Shown: in pieces, positions 12,765 through 24,816 of the stretch
How positions within the stretch are numbered: position 1 is the stretch's first letter
How the letters are laid out: each line of letters starts with the position of its first letter
Assembly (NCBI GenBank): GCA_019022495.1
Contig: JAFEKR010000001.1
Location: forward strand, 806,001-870,000
Source of the DNA: Epichloe hybrida
Taxonomy: Eukaryota; Ascomycota; Sordariomycetes; Hypocreales; Clavicipitaceae
Direction: 5' to 3'
DNA length: 64,000 nucleotides
The notes under the pieces: generated by a model
Seen by the model: only the letters and a program-made list of their open reading frames with translations
What the model was told of the DNA's origin: nothing
The model's database searches: none
Translations under genes and position numbers: made by a program

Positions 12765-13538
12765 TAAATAAACTACGATTTTTTTTATTAAAATATTATT
12801 TTAAAAATTCATATATAGTTTTATATTACTTATATTATACTTAAAAGCTTTTATAATAAGTAAAGCCTTTAATTTAAACAATATAAATAATATAATATAT
12901 TTATTTATTTATTTATACTATTATTATTTAACTTTTTATTCCTAAATTACTCTTTTTTAACTTTAGATTTTATAAAAGAAAAGAAAAAAATTTAAGATAT
13001 TTAAAAAGAATATATATTAAATCTAAAAAAATAAGTATTATTCTAAATAAAAGTTATAATATTAATATTAAATTTAAGGTATATAAAAGTTTAATTATAG
13101 TTTCTTAATATAATTATTTAGATTTATAATATATTATTTTATATTATTTAAAAAGGGATATATAGGGTATTTTTTAGTAATAAAAAGTCTTATTTAAAAT
13201 AATAGAAATATAATTATAAGAAAATAGATATATAGTTAATATAATATCTTATAATATATAAAAAAATTTAAAGAATCTAATTAACCTTATAAACTTACTA
13301 TATATACCCTATACTAGAAGATATAACTAATAGTCTAAAAGATAGGAAATTAAGATATTTAATAGTAAATTTAATAAAATACCTATTATAAAAACACTTA
13401 TATTAATCTAATAGAGAAAAATCTAAAGTATATTATAAGATATTAATATACCCCACTTTTTTTTCCTCCTAACATTACATTACACATTACATCCAAACCC
13501 CAAATATTACATTACATTACATTACATTACATGCTCTG

Positions 13539-13546
13539 GTAATGAC
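13539..13546. repeat. 8-bp target-site duplication of hAT-1, right copy
   Basis: Exact copy of gtaatgac at 949-956, immediately outside the right tip ...atgctctg of hAT-1. Confidence 0.9.
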
Positions 13547-16258
13547 TAAGTAGTGTGTTTTACTTATAGATAAATAGTTAGATAAAATATTTAAACTAAG
13601 TTTTAAAGTATTATTTAAGAGCTTTTACTTACTTTAACTAAACTAATTAGGCTAATAACCTTTTAATAGTATAGTTTATATATAATATAAGCACTTATTT
13701 AACTTAAAGCTACACCCTAGCTAAGGCACTATAAGGCTATAACCCTAAGGGACTATAGTAAGTAGTTATAGATATTCCTATAGTAAATAACTAGGTAGAA
13801 ACTTATACTATTATACTAAAAGATAGATATATAGTAATTAAGTAGCTTCTAAGTAACTTATAGGCCTAGTATATAAAATACTATAATAAGAAATAGACCC
13901 TAATAAAGTTTAGTATAAGTAACTATATTTTATTATTTATAAAGAATATTAACTTATAGTAACCTAGTAGGAAGCTAAGTATAAAGTACCTAAGCCCTTA
14001 TAAAATTAAAAAAGTAATTAGTACTTATAGGCTTATATACTAATTAAAGCTACTACCTAGAATATATCTATATAATATTTTTAATATTACTAACCTTAAA
14101 CTATTTATAGGGGACTTATTTAGCGTAGAAGATATATTCTTACTATAAGATAATATTATAAATAATAAGTAGGAGTTTAAAGTTAAAAGAATTATATTAT
14201 ATTATTATAATAGAAGATATTAGAAATACCTAGTTAAATAGAAGGGCTATAATACTTTAGAGAATTCTTAGGTAAAGAAAAGAGATTTTATTATAATAAA
14301 TATTATTAAGGATTATAAGTAGTAACTAAGTAGCTAGTTTATAAATATAGAGGTGTATTTAATAGATTTTAGATAGTAGTAGTAATATATAAAAAAAAGA
14401 ATCTAGATAATTTCTTAGATAACCTAACTTATAGCTACTTCGCACTAATTACTCTATTAATATATTACTTACCTAGCCCCTAGTAATCTTACTAGTACTA
14501 ATAGGGGTAAAGGATTTATCCTTATTATTAGAAAAATCCCTCTCTTTATATATATATATATAAAGCTTACTAGGGAGGTTTAGTAGCCTAATATAAGTAG
14601 GAAGTATAAATATATTAGTAGTAAGCTACTAGTAAGTTAGTAAAGCTATAAGCTAGAGTATAGGAAGTATATATAGATAGAAGATTTTATATAATAAAAC
14701 GTAAATTATTAGAAATATTAATCTAAACTTCTAGATTAATAGTATTATTAAGTAATAATATAGTAACTTATTTATTAGTATTAGCCTTATATATAACTTT
14801 TACTATAAGCTATGCTTACCTTACCTATCTATACTTATTAGTATTTTTAGTAGTTAGAAGTATATTATAAAGTTTACACTTTATATATATTAAATACTAG
14901 TAGTATATTAGTAATAACTAAGTTATAGAAATAAAAGATATATATATTATTAAGAAAGTATAGATTATTATTAGGATTACTATAAGTATTAATATACTTA
15001 AAGAGTATATAGTATAACTAGGTAAACTAAGTAAAATACTAGTAGTATATTAGTATATATATTAGTAATAAGAAAGGGAGGATAAACCCTAGTATAATCC
15101 TTATTATTATATATATAATAGATGTATTTTATTAAGTTATTTATATAAGTTAGGAGTAATATATAGTAAGATAGTAGTAAAGTTATACTTAGAGAATTAG
15201 TATATTAGGTTAGGATAGATTTACTCTTAATAATATATTATAGCTTTATACTATTACTATCTTTAAGTATAATAGCTTATATTATAACTTACTATATATA
15301 GTAAATATAAGGAATTTTTATTTTACTAGTACTACTAGCTATAAGTTAGTAAGGTAAGTACTAGGGGGACCTAGATATTATACTTATATAGAAATTTTAG
15401 AAGCTAAATATTTCTTACTAAAAGACTTTAAAGGGGATATTATAGGAGTCTTTATAATAGAGGGAGGTAGTAGTAGTAAAGTAATTACTTATATTAAAGA
15501 TATTATTAACTACTAGTAAGTTAGTAGTAATATACTATAAGAAACTTATAGGTAAAAGGTAAGTAACTAATATTTTAGTGTTTAAGAGAATTTAAATATT
15601 TTAAATAAGGATAAATATAAATAATAAAGTAATACTATAGGATATTAGTAATTACTATAAGAGAAGCTATAAAGCTACTAGCTTATAGGTAAGGGTAACT
15701 TATAATACTAAGAGAGAATATAGAGGGAAAAAAGGTATATAGAAGTAAGGGAAAGTAAGTATCTTTTATATTAGCCCTAGACCCCTAAGTAATTTACATA
15801 CTATATATAGCTACTCTAGGAATAATAATCTTTATAGTTATAGCTACTACTAGTAAATATATATACTACCTATAAACTCCTAGTAAGATTAATATAATAT
15901 CCCTAATATTAGATAAGAAGTTATTTATTTTAAATAGCGTGTGTTACCCTATCTATTTAACCTAATTATAAAACTTAATATAAGTAGTTTACTTACTTAG
16001 TGCTAATAACTTATTAGATAGAGATATATATATTAAAGGTAATAAAGTAATAAGTATGTAGCTATTTATAATCTAGAGGTTAAAAGAAGGATTACCTAGG
16101 TTCTAATAATATTTACCTTATTATTTAAAGCAAATATAATACTACACACTAATAGTATAGCTAGTAATATAAATATTACTATAGGTTATATGTAATAAAT
16201 ATATACTAGCTAAGTAGCTTTTTATAATTAAGGATAATTATATATTAGGGGGCTAGTA
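13547..16258 (+). pseudogene. Gypsy-A integrase C-terminus and chromodomain, with long degraded 3' tail
   Basis: Continues the Gypsy-A pol frame after the hAT insertion. 13547-13700 reads like the family pattern HPQTDGQTE.LNQ.LE.YLR with stops. At about 14172-14290 a chromodomain is visible: EFKVKRII, then KYLVK, stop, KGYNTLEN, matching the usual YLVKWKGY..E.NTW with Trp changed to a stop. Chromodomains at the integrase C-terminus define chromoviruses and are thought to guide insertion into heterochromatin. The following 1.9 kb to the LTR is AT-rich with no readable domain. A short G-run (about 16247-16252) before the LTR may be the polypurine tract. Confidence 0.65.
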
Positions 16259-16525
16259 TATTAGAAGTATAGAGGCTAGGGAGTTATGGATAGGATAGTT
16301 ATATAATAGAGCCCTTAGATAAGCCTTAGCCTATATAAATAACTAAGTAGCTACTAGATAGCTATGTGTATATAGTAAGGTATTTAGATAAGGACTACCT
16401 ATAAGAGATATAGGAGGTTAGAGTTTAAGACCTTTATGTACTTACCCCTAAGTAGTAGCTCTCTAGCTATAACTAAGAACCTTAGCCTTTACTCCGTTTA
16501 TATCTCTCCCACCATAGTTATGACA
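16259..16525 (+). repeat. Gypsy-A 3' LTR, 267 bp, heavily RIP-mutated
   Basis: Aligns end to end with the solo LTR at 33835-34101 and with the split LTR of Gypsy-B (27724-27463 plus 20366-20362, minus strand). All three are 267 bp. This copy starts tattag where the solo copy starts tgttag, a G-to-A change of the canonical TG end. It ends tgaca. Confidence 0.9.
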
Positions 16526-19500
16526 TATAAGTAGCTAGCTTATAGTATACTTTTAGACTCATAAATAAATTATAGCTAAGTAGTGTTTCAAGGGGGCGCC
16601 TATACTGCTTACTAACTACTAACCTAGCTAGACTCCTAACCTATAGGCTTGCTAGACTTATAGAAATATTAGAAAACATAGATAAAGCATAACCTTACCA
16701 CTTATAATTAGTAAACCTAGTTAGTGTACTACTTATAGGCTTTATAGGACTATTAGGTTCCTTAATAATATAATTAAGTTATATTTTCTTAAAACCCTAG
16801 AGGATTAAATAGCCCTTATAGTGCTCTTATAATAAACTATTAACTATACTAAGTAATATAACCTTAGGGCCTATAATTACACTATTATATATATAACGCC
16901 CTTACTACTTAGTATTTATAAACTTAGCTAATAAGTTAGGTAGCTATAAGGATATAGCCTTTACCTTACGCTCCTTACTAATATAATTTACTCTTCTTAA
17001 TAAGGTATTAGTAGGATTTAACTTACTTATATAATATTTAATCCTAAAATTAAATAGATAGAGCTTATTTAACGCTAGTACCTACTTGCTAGTTAGCTTT
17101 AGCTTTATAGCTAGGTACTTATAATTTAGATAGTTTATAATAACTATAATCTAATAAGTTAAATACATAAGGTAATATCTCTAGGCTTAAAACGCCTCCT
17201 AGATTACTAATAACTTAGCATCTAGGGTTAAGTAGTAAAGTTTAATATTAGTTAACTTCCTTAAAAAATACACTACTAGGTGCTAGCTACCTAGTACTAA
17301 TATTATAAGTATAGCTTTAATTATATAACTAGATATATTTATCTTTACTCTTAGCAAATAAAGTTAGTTAAAGTGTACTAAGATTAGTACCTCCTAGAAC
17401 TTCTTCTAGAGTTCTCTAAACACTATAAGTTTACTAGGCTCTAGCTTAAACTCCGCTAGTTAAATACCCTTTAGATAGTTTATTAGTAAGACTACTACCT
17501 TATTATACTACCTTATTATACTATTTTATAAAGTATTAGTAAAACCCTATAAACCTAAGGAATAATTAAATATTAAACACACTATAAGGTATTAGCTAGG
17601 TTATAATAGCTTTAACCCTTAATAGTTCTATCTTAATGCCTTTTTTAAATATAATAAACCCTAGGAATTTTACTTATAATACTAAAAATTAGTACTTCTT
17701 AAGGTTAATATAAAAATCCATGTCTTAAAGTTACTCTAGCACCCTTTTAATATACTTTATATATCTTATAGGGTTACTACTATATATTGGGATATTATTA
17801 AGGTAAATAATATAGAATTTATCTATAAGTCCCTTAAGAGCATTATTAATATATTCCTAAAAAGTAGCTAGTATATTCACTAACCTTAATAGCATTATAA
17901 AGTACTTAAAGTACCTATAGTAATAATAAAACACTATCTTTTACTTATTACCCTTATAGATATATAGCTAGTAATATACCTCTTAGAGATCTAATAATAT
18001 AAAAACTTTTATACTTACTAGTTAATTAAGAATTTTAGAGATTAATAATAAGGGGGCCTTATTATTAATAGTAATCCTATTAAGACCCCTATAATCTATA
18101 TAAAGCCTTAATTTCCCTAATTTTTTTAGGATAAATAAAATTAGAGCTCTAGCTAGGCTTATTAATCTTCTAATTTATCCTTTCTCCTATATACTTATAA
18201 GGTACTCCCTAAGTACCTCTAGCTCTTTTTTTACTAGGTTATATATAAGTTCCTATAGTAGCTATTTTCTTTTTTTTAATTTAATTATATAAGTATAACC
18301 CCTAAGTTCTAGGAGCTTACTAGCTAAATCTTTTAAAAATATATTTATAAATTCTATATACTTCTCTAGGATTTACTATTAAGGTATATTACTATCTATT
18401 TCTTATATAAATACTACTAGCTTCTTATAAAAAACTACTTAAAGTACTATTATACTTCTTAGTTTTTTTTCTTTAAGGGCTAGATATTACCTATTACTAT
18501 TATTATAACTATATTATAAGTTAGGTTATTACTTACTATATCTCCTATTAGTAAAACTTTATTAGTATCTCTCTCTTTTATTTTAAGCTTAATTACTCTA
18601 ACTTTTAGTAATACTAGTAATAGTATAATAGAAAACTACTTTACTATCTTATATAATTATTACTTATCTAAAGTAAATATAATATATTCTTTAGTTATTA
18701 AAAATCTCTAAAAACCTTACTTCTAATTTATTACTATAGGTTTATACTCTAGGGTCTAGTTTATTCCTAGGAGTATTCCTTCTCTAGTATTAGTAATATA
18801 GTAGCTAACTTAGTAAACCCTTATATAGCCTATACTATCCTTTACCTTAACTAGTTTATATAAAATTCCTTAGTATAAGATCTTATTTTTACTTATACTT
18901 TCTAGTATTACCTTTACTTTTACTATATTCTTCTAGTCTTATTTTAATAATAGCTTAGGGTAAATTATTAAATACTTTACTCCTATATTAAATAGTACTA
19001 GCACTACTAACTAGTAGTTATCTTACTATAGGGATACCTATATTCTAATCTCTTATCTATAGGTTTCTTTATAGTAAGACTATTATTCTAGGCTTATGCT
19101 AAACTAATTAAAATTTTATTTAAGTTTAAAGATTTATTACTACTATCTTTATACTTCTTAGTAATATACTTATTACTCTTATAAATTAAGTAATTTACTA
19201 CTTTATATCTATTTATACTATATTTAGGGCTACTATATTTATAGTATTTAAATAGCTTCTAGCCTATACCTTATTACTAGAAACCTTACTATAAGTTATT
19301 TATAAGGGAGCTAGAGTATTATCTCTTATTATTCTTACTTTCTTTATTATAGCTTTTATTATAATTCTTTATTATAAATATTATTATAACTTTAGCTTTT
19401 TTACCTTAGCCTTATAAATAGCTTTAAGATATAGGGAACTCTTAGCTAACTATATACTACCTTATAGTATTATTTAAGCTATTTAGGAATATTACTATCC

Positions 19501-20361
19501 TTAAATATAAGGGGATTTAGTTAGGTAATTTAGCTTTTACCTTTATTTAAAGTCTTAGGAAAGATTAAAAGGATTAATTATACTTTTACCTAAGGTTTAG
19601 TAATATTCTAGTAGCTTCTAAGTACCTTATATCTTTATTTATTATACTAGTATTTAGCTAAGATATAAATCTATCCTAAGTATAGGATATATAGTTAACT
19701 ATCTTATTTACTATTATATAATATATTTATTATTACTTTATATTATTAGCTAGGTAGCTACTAGTATATACTCCCTTTATCCTATTATCCTAGAAGGTTC
19801 TTAGGTTTAACTAGAATAGTATATTTAAATCTTATAGGTATACCTATAGATTCTTATAAGTATTTCCTTTATATATAAGTACCTTATACTATATTTTAAT
19901 AAAGCTTTATAAGTATATAGTTATTATAAACTTAGTATTAGGTAAGAAACGTAGGAATATAGGATTTATTAGTATATTTATCTAAGGGGTAATTATAAGT
20001 TTTTTACCTAATCTAGCTAATTATAAGTTTACTTCTATTTCTTTAAGCTATACTTTTATTTCTAAGATTTCTTATCTTATATAAGTATTATATAGCTAGG
20101 CTTATATAACCTTATATTACCTTTATAGCTAATCTAGATTATTATTATTTCTAGATCTAGAGTTACTATATTAGTTAGGTAGTATTTACTATACCTTATT
20201 ATATTCTATAGTTAAAGTATTTAGGTTATTACTTAAGTACTATAGGTTTAGGGCTTTCTTACTAGGTAATATAAGTATATTCTAAGTAAATATCCTATAG
20301 CTTCTTTATATTTAAATCTAGCTAATAGTTTATTTTCCTAAAAGGGTTTAAGAGTTTAACT
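16526..20361 (-). pseudogene. Gypsy-B gag-pol relic (minus strand)
   Basis: Minus-strand translation near 17825-17590 shows a clear Gypsy reverse transcriptase: FYIIYLNNIPIYSSNP matches the YLDDILIYS active-site block with both Asp changed to Asn (G-to-A), followed by MDFYINLKKY and VKFLGFIIFKKGIKIE. The gag end should lie toward 20,300. The body ends at 16526 where the Gypsy-A LTR abuts; up to that point 16526-16740 is colinear (inverted) with bases 1-215 of Gypsy-A. The remaining 3' part of Gypsy-B would lie left of the window, beyond Gypsy-A. Inactive. Confidence 0.75.
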
Positions 20362-20371
20362 TATTATAACT
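20362..20371 (-). repeat. Gypsy-B 5' LTR, last 10 bp (split off by Copia-1), including left TSD taact
   Basis: 20362-20366 completes the Gypsy-B LTR, and 20367-20371 (taact) is the left duplication of Copia-1, repeated at 27463-27467. The right part (27463-27724, 262 bp) plus these 5 bp gives exactly 267 bp, the length of the two other LTR copies. Confidence 0.85.
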
Positions 20372-21174
20372 TATTGAAATGTAGGGAGCTAGTTGCCAGC
20401 TGGCAACAGCTGTACAGGTGCAAGCTCTACGGTCGGGGACCAATAGGGCTGCAACGTTGAATCAATCAACGCAACGCAACGGAAGGTTGTGGCAGTTATC
20501 AACTAATAGAATTCAATTTAAATCACTTTTATGATATCTTATAGAGCAATAGAATTGATTTTAGATACGTTGTACGGGCAATGCGGCTGTTGTTGGTTGA
20601 GAGGACTAGCTATCTAGCTAGTTGAAAAGATCTTCTTCCTCTCATAGACCTACCGACCGTATCGGTGGATCCGGGCCGCCAACGGGGTCTTACGGGCCAC
20701 TTTTGATTTTCCGCAAAATTCATTTGTATGCAAAAACCAAAAAATCGACTCACCACTATACTAGCTAGCAACCTGTATGCACTAACTTTTGGTCCAAAAA
20801 ATAACCTTGCATAAAGAGAAAGCCCTATCTTCAAGCTTTAATTTGCTATATGTGAAACTTTTGTACGACCTCTAGATAAAGAGAAAATCGTTGTCAAAGA
20901 TAGCTATAGGGTAAGTTATGTGTAGGGTAACCTGCTTACGTCACCCTAGCTTACGTCACCCTAGCTTACCTAATTACTAGTGGCGTGGTTGTGGCCACAC
21001 TTGCAGCCACAACGTAATTGACTAATTAGTCATCCACACGGTCGGTCGCAGCTGTTGACAGCTGCCCTCGCGACCGTTGACAGCTGCAGTGCAGCTGTCA
21101 GACTTGCAAAGCAAGCTAGTAATAAGAAGGTTCTTTAACTAGAAAAGGGCTAAAAATAGGTCTTATTTTTAACA
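20372..21174 (-). repeat. Copia-1 3' LTR (left copy), 803 bp
   Basis: Element-strand ends are TGTTAAAA...TTCAATA. It contains two TTACGTCA (TGACGTAA) boxes at 20936-20943 and 20951-20958, and a perfect 10-bp inverted repeat tgacagctgc/gcagctgtca at 21078-21100. Small frames inside it are not genes. Confidence 0.93.
20936..20958 (-). promoter_or_regulatory. Paired ATF/CREB-type boxes (TGACGTAA) in the Copia-1 LTR
   Basis: TGACGTAA occurs twice, 15 bp apart, on the element strand in this LTR and in the other LTR (about 27224-27246). It matches the binding site of fungal ATF/CREB bZIP stress regulators. A role in stress-induced transcription of the element is inferred from the motif. Confidence 0.45.
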
Positions 21175-21182
21175 CCCCCTCT
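21175..21182 (-). other. Polypurine tract of Copia-1
   Basis: AGAGGGGG on the element strand, immediately upstream of the 3' LTR. It is the expected plus-strand primer for reverse transcription and confirms the LTR boundary at 21174. Confidence 0.75.
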
Positions 21183-21384
21183 ACAAAAGAATTACATTTA
21201 AAGCAATTAGAAGTGTACAAAGAGACTATAGGGAAAAACAACAACTTTTGATAATAACAGATAAAAGGGAAAAACAGGAAAAAAAAAATAAAAGACCCCC
21301 TTTTTGAATTCCTAGCTATTGTTAAATATAGCTCCCTTTTTGACGTTGTTTTTAGTTCCCTGTTGAAGGGAATTAGTTGTTGGT

Positions 21385-24300
21385 TTAATAATTATTAAGC
21401 CCTAAAAGCTTAATAAAAGCCTGATGAAGAGGTCTAGAAAGAGGTTTCGTAAGACCATCTGCAAGCATTGACTTCGTATCTAGATATTCAATCTTAGCTA
21501 AACCCTCTAAAACCTGTTGCCTAATATGGTTGAACTTTAGCAATGTATGCTTTGTATGACTATGTAAAGCAGGGTTATAAGCAGTAGTTATAGCGCCTTG
21601 ATTATCGCAATATATCTGGATAGGGGGAGAAATAGGGGTTTTTAGCTCCTTAAATAAGCCCTGAAGCCACTGAAGCTCCCGGAAGGTCTCGCAGATAGCA
21701 TCAGCTTCAGCTTCTAGTGTTGATAGAGCTATTGTACTAGCTTTCTTTGATTTCCAGCTAATAGGTCCGCCAGTTAACTTGAATAGATAAGCATAGGTTG
21801 ATTTTGAGGTCTTTTTATCCCCTGCAAAATCACTATCGCAATAACCTATTAGGCTTTTGCTAACTAAACCTTTAGGGTCTCCCCTATAGATAATAGCAAG
21901 GAATCTAGTCCCTAATAGATACCTTAGCAGATTTTTAGCTGCTTTTAGGTGTTCTATATAAGGGCTAGCTAGTGCAGTAGATAACCACTGTAGCGTAAAA
22001 GCTGTATCAGGCCTTGTAAGCAACATTAGGTACATTATAGTCCCTATAATGCACTGATAAAGCTTGATTTCGCTAGCTATTAAAAGCTTAGTTGTCTGCG
22101 TAGCTAAAACGCCTGGCTGAAGAGGTATGCTAATAGGCTTACTATCTAGCATATTAAATCGTTTTAAGGCTTCTAATATATACTGAGATTGATGAATTTT
22201 CAGTATTCTATTAGGCCTATCTCGTACGATTTGAACCCCTAAGAAGAATTCAGCAGGCCCCCTATCTTCTATTGGATAGACTTTATGAAGTTCCTTTTTA
22301 AGCCTTTGGATATAAGATAAATCCGGTCCAATTAGAAGACAGTCATCAACGTACGTAATGACGAAGGTTTTGGTTGAAGGATTAAAGAAGATAGCTGGGT
22401 CAGATATTAAAGGGTTAAATCCTAGGGATTTAAGCACTAATATTAGCGCTTGTTGCCATTCCCTTGAGCTTTGTTTTAGGCCGTATAAAGACTTCTGTAA
22501 TAAAATTACTTGATCTTTAGAAGGTTTCCAGCCAAAACTTCTAGCTAATTTAGCTAGTTTAGGATTTGCCTCAAGGAATTCAATAAACCCTTCTGGAATA
22601 ACCATATAAATCTGTTGTTGTAGCTTACTATTAAGAAAAGCTCCTATAAAATCGATTTGTTCGATTTCCTAGTTATTCCAAGCCGCTAGGGCTAGTAAAA
22701 TCCTCCAGCTAGGGGGAATGCTTGTGGCAGCGAAGGTCTCTAGGTAATCTAGGCCTTCGATTTGCATAAATCCCTTAGCAACGAGTCGAGCCTTATATTT
22801 TAAAGGATTATTTTCTTTATCCTTTTTAAGCTTATAAACAAGCCTATTCTTTAGTACTTTTCGGCCCTTAGGGATTTGATCTTTCCCTATAAATTTAAAA
22901 GTACTAGCCTTTAGAAGCTGTTCGTATTCCTTGTACGTGGCTTCTATCCATTTATCCCTTTCAGGGCTAGATATAGCCTGCTTCCAGGTCTTAGGCTCGG
23001 GGCTAATAGGATTCTTTTCCTTTAGCTTCTCCCGTACCTTAAAGCAGATTTCTTTTATGAAATCTAGAGAAGAAGGGGAACTAATATCAACATCCATAGG
23101 GTCGATATTAGGGTCGAAATCGATAATTTTGTCAAAATCGAGGTCCGAAGTCGAAATCTGATTTCCTGGTTGAGTTATAGGCTGCGCCTGTATGGGATCC
23201 GCTGGAATTAAGCCTTTAGGGGGTTCTTTGGGGCCTGTAGGTGGTTTTTCTTGACCTACAGGGATACCTATGTTGTCTATAGGATAATCCTTTGAACCTT
23301 GGTCTAGATTTTGTTGATTTTCATTTTCTAGATCATTTTCCCCCTCTAAAGGGTTATCCCCTATAGAAATCCTAGGTAAGCCTTTAGAAACAGGGCCTAT
23401 AGGTTCTATAATCTTAATAAAGCTAGTCTTTGTAACTAGCCTTTTAGAGGGGATGTACACTAGGTAGGTGTTGGAACCTAGTGTAGCTAAAAGCCTTCCA
23501 GGGATAGTCCTAGCTGCTAACTTCTGGGCTTTAGGTCGTTTTTCCGGGGGGATTAGAATCTCACAGTGAGATCCTATAGCTCTAATACTGCTAATATCAG
23601 TTGTATAAGGCTGATTTAGCTCCCTAGATAGCAGCTGTTCAGGGCTTTCATCCTTAGTGGTATTAGCAGTTATATTAACTAGGTTAACAACTGCAGGTAA
23701 TACAAAACACCATAAAAATAACGGTAATTTTGCCCACTGGATAGTAGCCCTTAATCGATCTAGAATAGTACGAATTGAACGTTCTGCTAATCCATTTTGC
23801 TCATGGATATAGGGACTAGAAGTCGTAAATTTGATCCCTTTAGAATTTAACCAAGCTTGACAACTAGAATCGATTTCCTGGCCCCCATCGAAGTGAAGGT
23901 GCCTAGGATATTGACCTAGTTGATTTTTAAGCCCTCTGAAGAAGCCTTTGATAGCCTTATAAACAGTTGGGCCTTCCTTATTAGGTAATAAGATAACCCA
24001 CTTATATCTAGTCTTTCGATCAACTAAAAATAAACAAATTGACTGTTTATTGTACGGCGTAGGACTGATTTTTAGCGTATCCCCCTCTATTCGATCTAGA
24101 GCTCTTGGGGGGTCAGGGATAGCTAATTTCCTGGGTCTTCTAACTGCCTTAGATTGATCACAAGCAATACATCTAAAATCCTTATCCTTAATTTTAGAAA
24201 AATCAGGAATTCCTTTAGTTATAAGGCTAGTTTTCTTTAGCAAAGGAAGACCTAGGTGCCCTAATCGTACATGCCATAGGCCAGCTAGTTCTAACAACCG

Positions 24301-24816
24301 TTGATATTGAAGATCCTTAGGGTCTGAATTAGGATCTAGACTAGGGCCCTCTTCACTAGTCCCCTGCTGGGCCCCTTGAGAACCACAGGCCTCTTGGAGA
24401 GGTATTAGGGACCCTTTTCCTCCACTAGGGCCCTCTAACACCCCTAAATCTATTTCCTTAGATTTATAAGGGACCCAACCTGGGGCTATAGGCGAAGAAG
24501 AAGGGACTAATTCCCCTAAATCATCCCGTACGATTTCTTCAATATCATCATCATTTTCGTCGATTTCGTCTAAATCAGAAGCCCAATCCGGCTTTTTAGA
24601 GGGAATTTGAACCTCTATAGGGTAGCTAATCGGATAGCTATGACCCTTAAAAGCAGCGTAGGTAAAAGGTCGGATATAATGCGAATTATTACAGGGCCCT
24701 TTAGATAACTTAGGCGTAGATTGGTTTTTAACGTGGAAGAAAAAACCATGTTTTTCTATATCTAAGGTTGCAATAAGAGACCTATCTTTAAGATAAAGTA
24801 GGTTTTTATAAGGCAA
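21385..24816 (-). pseudogene. Copia-1 pol: integrase, reverse transcriptase, RNase H
   Basis: One frame runs from about 24816 to the stop at 21385, with a single internal TAG at 22671-22669. The order is Copia-type. The integrase zinc finger is HVRLGHLG...CIACDQSK (about 24280-24150). The DD-35-E core includes HFDGGQE and HEQNGLAERSIRT. RT has LYGLKQSSREW and the YVDD active site (FVITYVDDCLLIG, about 22360-22320). RNase H has GYCDSDFAGD and STLEAEADAICE, and the C-terminus KSMLADGLTKPL. The internal stop replaces what was probably CAG. At the 5' end this frame is offset from gag-protease, apparently by loss of one A in an A-run near 24804. One nonsense plus one frameshift make it inactive as it stands. 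Confidence 0.88.

Larger units (their letters stand above)
957..13538 (-). mobile_element. hAT-1: hAT-family DNA transposon carrying a nested Copia
   Basis: Termini are TAGAGCAT on the left and, read inward from the right, CAGAGCAT; both fit the hAT C/TAGAG end. An exact 8-bp duplication (gtaatgac) flanks it. Its transposase lies on the minus strand (5234 to 2182). The ends carry many copies of the pentamer ACATT (963-1096 and about 13470-13531), a likely transposase-binding region. Low-complexity arrays fill 1140-2095. Copia-2 (5961-12764) is inserted in the right part; without it and its duplication hAT-1 would be about 5,773 bp. It sits inside the Gypsy-A integrase. Confidence 0.88.
1..16525 (+). 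mobile_element. Gypsy-A: chromodomain Ty3/Gypsy retrotransposon relic, 5' part outside window
   Basis: A plus-strand Ty3/Gypsy element degraded by stop codons but readable. It has an integrase core at about 600-949, the integrase C-terminal part at 13547-13760, a chromodomain near 14172-14290 and a 267-bp 3' LTR at 16259-16525. The body is interrupted at 949-956 by a hAT transposon (957-13538) with an 8-bp duplication. The 5' LTR, gag and RT would lie left of position 1. The element abuts a minus-strand Gypsy at 16526 whose sequence runs colinear with bases 1-200 up to that junction, so Gypsy-A inserted into Gypsy-B. Stops mostly replace Gln or Trp codons, as expected from RIP. It cannot encode active protein. 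Confidence 0.85.

Noticed and set aside
16259..20371. Gypsy-A and Gypsy-B LTRs as the two ends of one element
   Set aside because: The LTRs at 16259 (+) and 27724-20362 (-) are in opposite orientation, and bases 1-215 match 16740-16526 inverted, so they belong to two separate nested elements.
20610..20834. 74-codon minus-strand frame
   Set aside because: Lies wholly in the Copia-1 LTR.
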